Assembly: GCF_000308815.1 (NCBI RefSeq)
Contig: NZ_BAFX01000048.1
Coordinates: forward strand, 1-64,000
Direction of reading: 5' to 3'
DNA: 64,000 nt
Source: Nocardia concava NBRC 100430
GTDB lineage: Bacteria; Actinomycetota; Actinomycetes; Mycobacteriales; Mycobacteriaceae
This document shows, piece by piece, positions 60,580-64,000 of the stretch (position 1 is the first letter of the stretch; the number at the start of each line of letters is the position of its first letter). A model generated the notes under the pieces. That model saw only the letters and a program-made list of their open reading frames with translations. It was not told where the DNA came from and ran no database searches. Made by a program: the position numbers and the translations under genes.

Positions 60580-63123
60580 TCACTCCCACTTGTTGGCGGA
60601 CGCTGGTGCTGCTCCTGCCCGCAGCACTGGGATGTACAGCTCGCTGCCGGGCTGCACCATCTTGCCTCCGAAGATCTTCTGATCGACGACGTTGCTTCCG
60701 GCGCGCGAATCGTCCATGTACTGCTGCAGTCGATCCGGGTCCATGCCATGCTGCTCGAGAATCTGTGGAATCTTCGTGGCAGCACTGTCTTTCACTTGGC
60801 TGAACGGTAGCAACGAGGTGCCGTCGGAGAGATTGTGCGGCAGGGTAGCTGGATCGATTCGGCCGCTGTCGACGAGCGATTGCAGCATGACGTAACGGTG
60901 CGCTGCAGTATCGCGTTCGTCGGTTTGCAGCGCGCTGAGGTCGACGAGAGTGCCATCCGGCTTTTCGAAGTTCAAAACGGGGTACGACAGTTTTGGCGAG
61001 TCGTTGAGCGCATTGATAGTGGGGTCTTTCAGGTATGCCTCCATGGTGTTCACCAGCGGCATCACGAGTTTCTTGCCGGGTACCTCGTCGAGGGCGATGT
61101 CGACGCCGGTGCTGACGGCGGCGTTGAAGAACTCCTTGGCACCCATGAAGGTGGCACCGTAGGTTTCCTTGCGATGGTTGGCAGCGGTTTGGTCGTCGTA
61201 GTGGTGCAGGCCGATGTCGGCGGCGAGGCCGCCCTCGACGAGTCCACGGAGTCGCCCGGAATATAGGGCGAGGTCGTTGCCGCCTTCGCCGAGAGCGAAT
61301 GACTTGTCGAACTCGTACGCTTGGGCGATCGCCGCGCCATTGAGGATGCCCGCGGCCTTCGGGTCGCCGTCCGCCAGAGTGAAGATTCGGGTGGCTTCCA
61401 CGGGGTTGAGGTTTCCGAATCCATGTGTGCCGACGAGTTTTTCGTCGACACCAGCCATGTTTCCTACGTAAGGGGATAGGGCTTCAGCGACGTAGCGCAT
61501 CGAGGTGTTCTTATCGTTGAACAGCGCGTTGAAGGTGTTGGCGCCGTCGGGGGATTTCGTCGAGGAGACGATGTCGGCTAGCGCGCGTGCGCTCTTGCCA
61601 GCGCGGTTCGCTTCGTCGAGTTGGTGCTGATAGTTCGGGTCACCCTGCGGTACATCGACTTTGGCATCCTGGGTGATCCAGTCGAACATCTTGTTCATCG
61701 GCGAGTTCTCGACGCCGTTGGGCCAGTCGTATCTGATCAGCTCGGTCATGGTGGAGTCGCGGTGGTAATCCGCACCAAGCTGAGCTGGGGTGCCGTCGCC
61801 CGTGATGATGATCGAAGTGGCGTCAACGTTGCGGGTGCCGATATCGACGATGTTGCTGATCGACTTGTCCAACTCCCACTTGCCAGTCGGAAGGGTAAGG
61901 CCGCCATCACCATTGGCGTTGACGATTGCAGCGAGCTGTCCGCCCTGCCGATAGAGCTCGGTGGATAGCTTGGTACCCGGAGTGCAGTTGGTATCGGCAA
62001 CGTCCAAGGCTGATGTCAGGCGCTGCAGATTCTCGTAATACTTTGTCTGCGCCCGGTATTGGCCGAGATCGTTGGGGTCCGGAAAGCGGCTCGTGTTCGA
62101 ATCAGGCATGAAACCGGCATGGTCAGGCTGTTGGTCGTTGGGACCGACATTGACTCGGCTGGAGATGATGTCCTGGTAAGCCTGCGGGAGTTGTTCGTAG
62201 CCGCCGTCGACTTGCTTGCCGTCGGCCTTGACGCCCTTAACGTGCTCGTTCGATAGCAGCATGAACGAGTTGCCTAGCTCCTGTGCGTACTTCTGACCTT
62301 CCGGGCCTTGGGCGCGGAGTTGTTCGCTGAGCTTCTCGAACCCTTCGGGTCCCGCTGCGTCGAGGAATTTCTGGGTAAATTCCAAAGTCGATGCTGGGAC
62401 GACGAGGGTTTCGCCGTTGCGTAGCTTTGCCAGATCCTCTGGAGATTGCTCGATCTGGTCAAGGATCTGGTCGATCTGACTCATGACCTCGGGAGGAATC
62501 TGGTCGGAGTCTTTGACCTTCTCTCCGAGTTCTTCACCGGATGCGGCGGTGACCGAGACCGGGCCCGTGCCGTTTCCGGCGTTGGGTAGTTGTTGAAAGG
62601 CTTCGTTGATGCCATTGGCGACGGCTTGGGCCATGGTCCCAGCATTGGTGAGGGCCGCCTTTAGGGACTTGGAGTATTCGTCGGCCTGCCGCTGCAATAC
62701 AGCGAGCTTCACGGTGCCGTTGTCCTTGTCCGAGAGCGCACTCGCGATCTGCGCCAGCGACAGCACCACGTCGCCTTCCTCGCCGACCAGGTATTTCTCG
62801 GCTTCGATAGTGGTGACCAGTTGGGTTACTGACTTCTGAGCGAAATCCAGACCTTGCATGCCCACGGACACTGCGCCACCTGCGGTCTCGAGTGCCCCGA
62901 CGGTCTTGTATCCCTCATCACGCACGGTCAGGCCTTTATCGCGGAGACCCGTGCCGAACTTGCCGACGATGTAGTCCACCGAGTTACCGACATTGGTTTG
63001 CACGCCGTCGAGCTCGGTCTTGAGCTTGCCGGCCTGCTGGGTCCAGTAGGTTCCTTGGTCCGCAAGTGTGCTGAGCTGCCAGTTTTTGACCTCGGACACC
63101 TTGGGTGTCGGGGTATCCGTCAT
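60580..63123 (-). CDS. Large type VII secretion-associated protein (WXG-like N-terminus)
   Basis: An 847-residue protein. Residues about 10-110 are a helical bundle with NWQLSTLADQGTYWTQQAGK and a long heptad pattern, as in WXG100/LXG-type substrates. Residues 110-250 are helical with Gln/Glu-rich segments. The rest (about 260-840) is a mixed domain with no recognised catalytic motif: GFEKLSEQLRAQGPEGQKYA, FNALFNDKNTSMRYVAEALS, AQAYEFDKSFALGEGGNDLA. It is coupled to the EspC-like gene (ATGA overlap) and probably secreted or surface displayed. It might be a polymorphic effector. An immunity gene is not evident. Confidence 0.8.
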   Translation of the reverse strand: MTDTPTPKVSEVKNWQLSTLADQGTYWTQQAGKLKTELDGVQTNVGNSVDYIVGKFGTGLRDKGLTVRDEGYKTVGALETAGGAVSVGMQGLDFAQKSVTQLVTTIEAEKYLVGEEGDVVLSLAQIASALSDKDNGTVKLAVLQRQADEYSKSLKAALTNAGTMAQAVANGINEAFQQLPNAGNGTGPVSVTAASGEELGEKVKDSDQIPPEVMSQIDQILDQIEQSPEDLAKLRNGETLVVPASTLEFTQKFLDAAGPEGFEKLSEQLRAQGPEGQKYAQELGNSFMLLSNEHVKGVKADGKQVDGGYEQLPQAYQDIISSRVNVGPNDQQPDHAGFMPDSNTSRFPDPNDLGQYRAQTKYYENLQRLTSALDVADTNCTPGTKLSTELYRQGGQLAAIVNANGDGGLTLPTGKWELDKSISNIVDIGTRNVDATSIIITGDGTPAQLGADYHRDSTMTELIRYDWPNGVENSPMNKMFDWITQDAKVDVPQGDPNYQHQLDEANRAGKSARALADIVSSTKSPDGANTFNALFNDKNTSMRYVAEALSPYVGNMAGVDEKLVGTHGFGNLNPVEATRIFTLADGDPKAAGILNGAAIAQAYEFDKSFALGEGGNDLALYSGRLRGLVEGGLAADIGLHHYDDQTAANHRKETYGATFMGAKEFFNAAVSTGVDIALDEVPGKKLVMPLVNTMEAYLKDPTINALNDSPKLSYPVLNFEKPDGTLVDLSALQTDERDTAAHRYVMLQSLVDSGRIDPATLPHNLSDGTSLLPFSQVKDSAATKIPQILEQHGMDPDRLQQYMDDSRAGSNVVDQKIFGGKMVQPGSELYIPVLRAGAAPASANKWE

Positions 63124-63425
63124 CGAGATCCGGCCTGGGTGATGTGAGTGCCGTTGATTCGATCCTGCGTCTCGAGGTCCTTGAGTCCAGAGTCAGTACG
63201 CACGGCCAAGGTCCTGACCTTCTCGGTTGTCGCCCCTATGGCGGTCGTCGCATTCTGCGATCCAGTCACGCACGCGGCTTCGACTTTGGTTCCTGGCAGC
63301 ACACCCGCGACCGTTTGTACCTGTCCATCGGCACGGACGGTGTTGAGCGCGTCGGCCGAAGTGTTCATTGTCGTGATCAACGAACGCGTGCGCTCGGAAT
63401 CGACATAAATATCGTCGCTGGTCAT
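63120..63425 (-). CDS. EspC-like type VII secretion-associated protein
   Basis: A 101-residue protein with the pattern of the EspC family (ESX-1 secretion-associated, DUF2580-like). Its helical hairpin has DDIYVDSERTRSLITTMNTS at the start and a Gly/Thr-rich turn in the middle. No WxG is present, as in EspC itself. It has the ribosome site GGGGGGA, and its stop overlaps the start of the 847-residue gene. It is probably a secretion partner of the larger protein. Confidence 0.78.
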   Translation of the reverse strand: MTSDDIYVDSERTRSLITTMNTSADALNTVRADGQVQTVAGVLPGTKVEAACVTGSQNATTAIGATTEKVRTLAVRTDSGLKDLETQDRINGTHITQAGSR

Positions 63426-63503
63426 CGCAGATCCCCCCTGCGGGTCAGTCTGGTCGGTTTCCGCTGGATACTTTACGTGCTGGACAGATCGGAATCGATC
63501 TTG

Positions 63504-63953
63504 TCACCGCGGTCGCAGTGGGTGGTCGTCCTCATCCCAGTCCGGGGCGGCGATCCGGGACTTGCGACGGTACGGGTCGTCGTCTTCTTCCCAGGGGTCC
63601 TCAGTGACCGCCGGGCGAGGAAGGGAACGCTCCGGAGCATCGCCGAACTGCTCGACGATCTTCTCGATTCGTGGATCGGCCTGGACCGCGCGCAGCACGT
63701 CCTCCACGTCGGCCTGGGCGTTGTCATGGGCGAGATTGATCAACCGTGCAATCAGTGGGCCGAGGTAGCGGCCATTCGGAACGATGTTCTCGTCGAAGCT
63801 GATCGCGATGACCTGACCGTTCGCCTTTACGTCGACGTACACGCCACCTTCTCGAAGCGATGCGTGTGCATTGCTCATCGCCTCGGCCGCCCGATCCATC
63901 TTCGTAGCCAAGGACTCGCTGTAACTCTGTGAACGCGGCTGTGGTGAACTCAC
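63504..63953 (-). CDS. YbaB/EbfC-family protein
   Basis: A 149-residue protein. Residues 10-100 have the YbaB fold (ATKMDRAAEAMSNAHASLRE, then VYVDVKANGQVIAISFDENI). The C-terminal 50 residues are acidic and Pro/Asp-rich (DPWEEDDDPYRRK). The GTG start has GAGGAGGGG upstream. YbaB members in mycolata are often encoded at the head of EspC-type type VII cassettes, as here. Whether it binds DNA or acts as a chaperone is unknown. Confidence 0.85.
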   Translation of the reverse strand: MSSPQPRSQSYSESLATKMDRAAEAMSNAHASLREGGVYVDVKANGQVIAISFDENIVPNGRYLGPLIARLINLAHDNAQADVEDVLRAVQADPRIEKIVEQFGDAPERSLPRPAVTEDPWEEDDDPYRRKSRIAAPDWDEDDHPLRPR

Positions 63954-64000
63954 CCGACCCCTCCTCGAGACAGTGTTCGGTAGGAATGTACGCAGTGCGC

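Overview
The window is a GC-rich actinobacterial chromosome segment, most likely from Nocardia or a close mycolic-acid-containing relative. The evidence is the many GTG starts, a DesA3-type desaturase with its reductase, an MMPL transporter, DUF3558 lipoprotein, EspC-like and YbaB genes of type VII secretion loci, an XRE(DUF5753)/DUF397 pair, a histidine kinase/roadblock/DUF742/GTPase conservon and DUF4254 paralogues. No rRNA, complete tRNA, CRISPR array, intact insertion sequence or prophage was seen.

Layout. 1-6.9 kb: end of a secreted-type protein, a flavodoxin, a D-Ala-D-Ala carboxypeptidase, a DUF4126 protein, an MFS exporter with a divergent XRE regulator, and a UMF1-type MFS protein. 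6.9-10.3 kb: TetR regulator divergent from a reductase/desaturase pair (DesT-DesCB-like) plus a small acidic protein. 10.3-12 kb: DUF4254 protein, a hypothetical gene and a 38-residue hydrophobic peptide gene with a folded leader and a strong terminator. 12-16.2 kb: conservon. 16.5-21.1 kb: DUF4389 protein, an ABC-2 exporter and an orphan EctB-like aminotransferase. 21.2-27.3 kb: a receptor Ser/Thr kinase with a duplicated four-Cys ectodomain, divergent from a sulfonate operon (ssuC-B-A-D). 27.5-35.8 kb: LAL-type LuxR regulator, 5'-nucleotidase lipoprotein, DUF2236 protein, and a PhnZ-like HD oxygenase followed by a LysR regulator. 35.9-44.8 kb: two secreted proteins, an APC permease/TetR/P1-peptidase module, and a YciI/ECF42-type sigma pair separated by a 24-bp repeat array. 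44.8-49.1 kb: DUF397 and a frameshifted XRE gene, second DUF4254 gene, secreted GH43, hemerythrin protein. 49.3-58.3 kb: TetR regulator divergent from a translationally coupled aromatic-ring-cleavage operon and an MMPL transporter, linked by three near-identical palindromes. 58.3-60 kb: lower-GC, decayed segment with a tRNA 3'-end remnant and zinc-ribbon relics. 60-64 kb: type VII secretion-associated cassette (YbaB, EspC-like, 847-residue protein, DUF3558 lipoprotein).

The most interesting signals are the TGACG-N4-CGTCA regulon tying ring cleavage to an MMPL pump, the 38-residue peptide unit whose Shine-Dalgarno can pair with its own leader, the (CGTC)3 frameshift in the XRE/DUF397 pair, and the Shine-Dalgarno-bearing repeat array upstream of the sigma factor. 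All functional calls come from reading motifs and context. No database search was possible.
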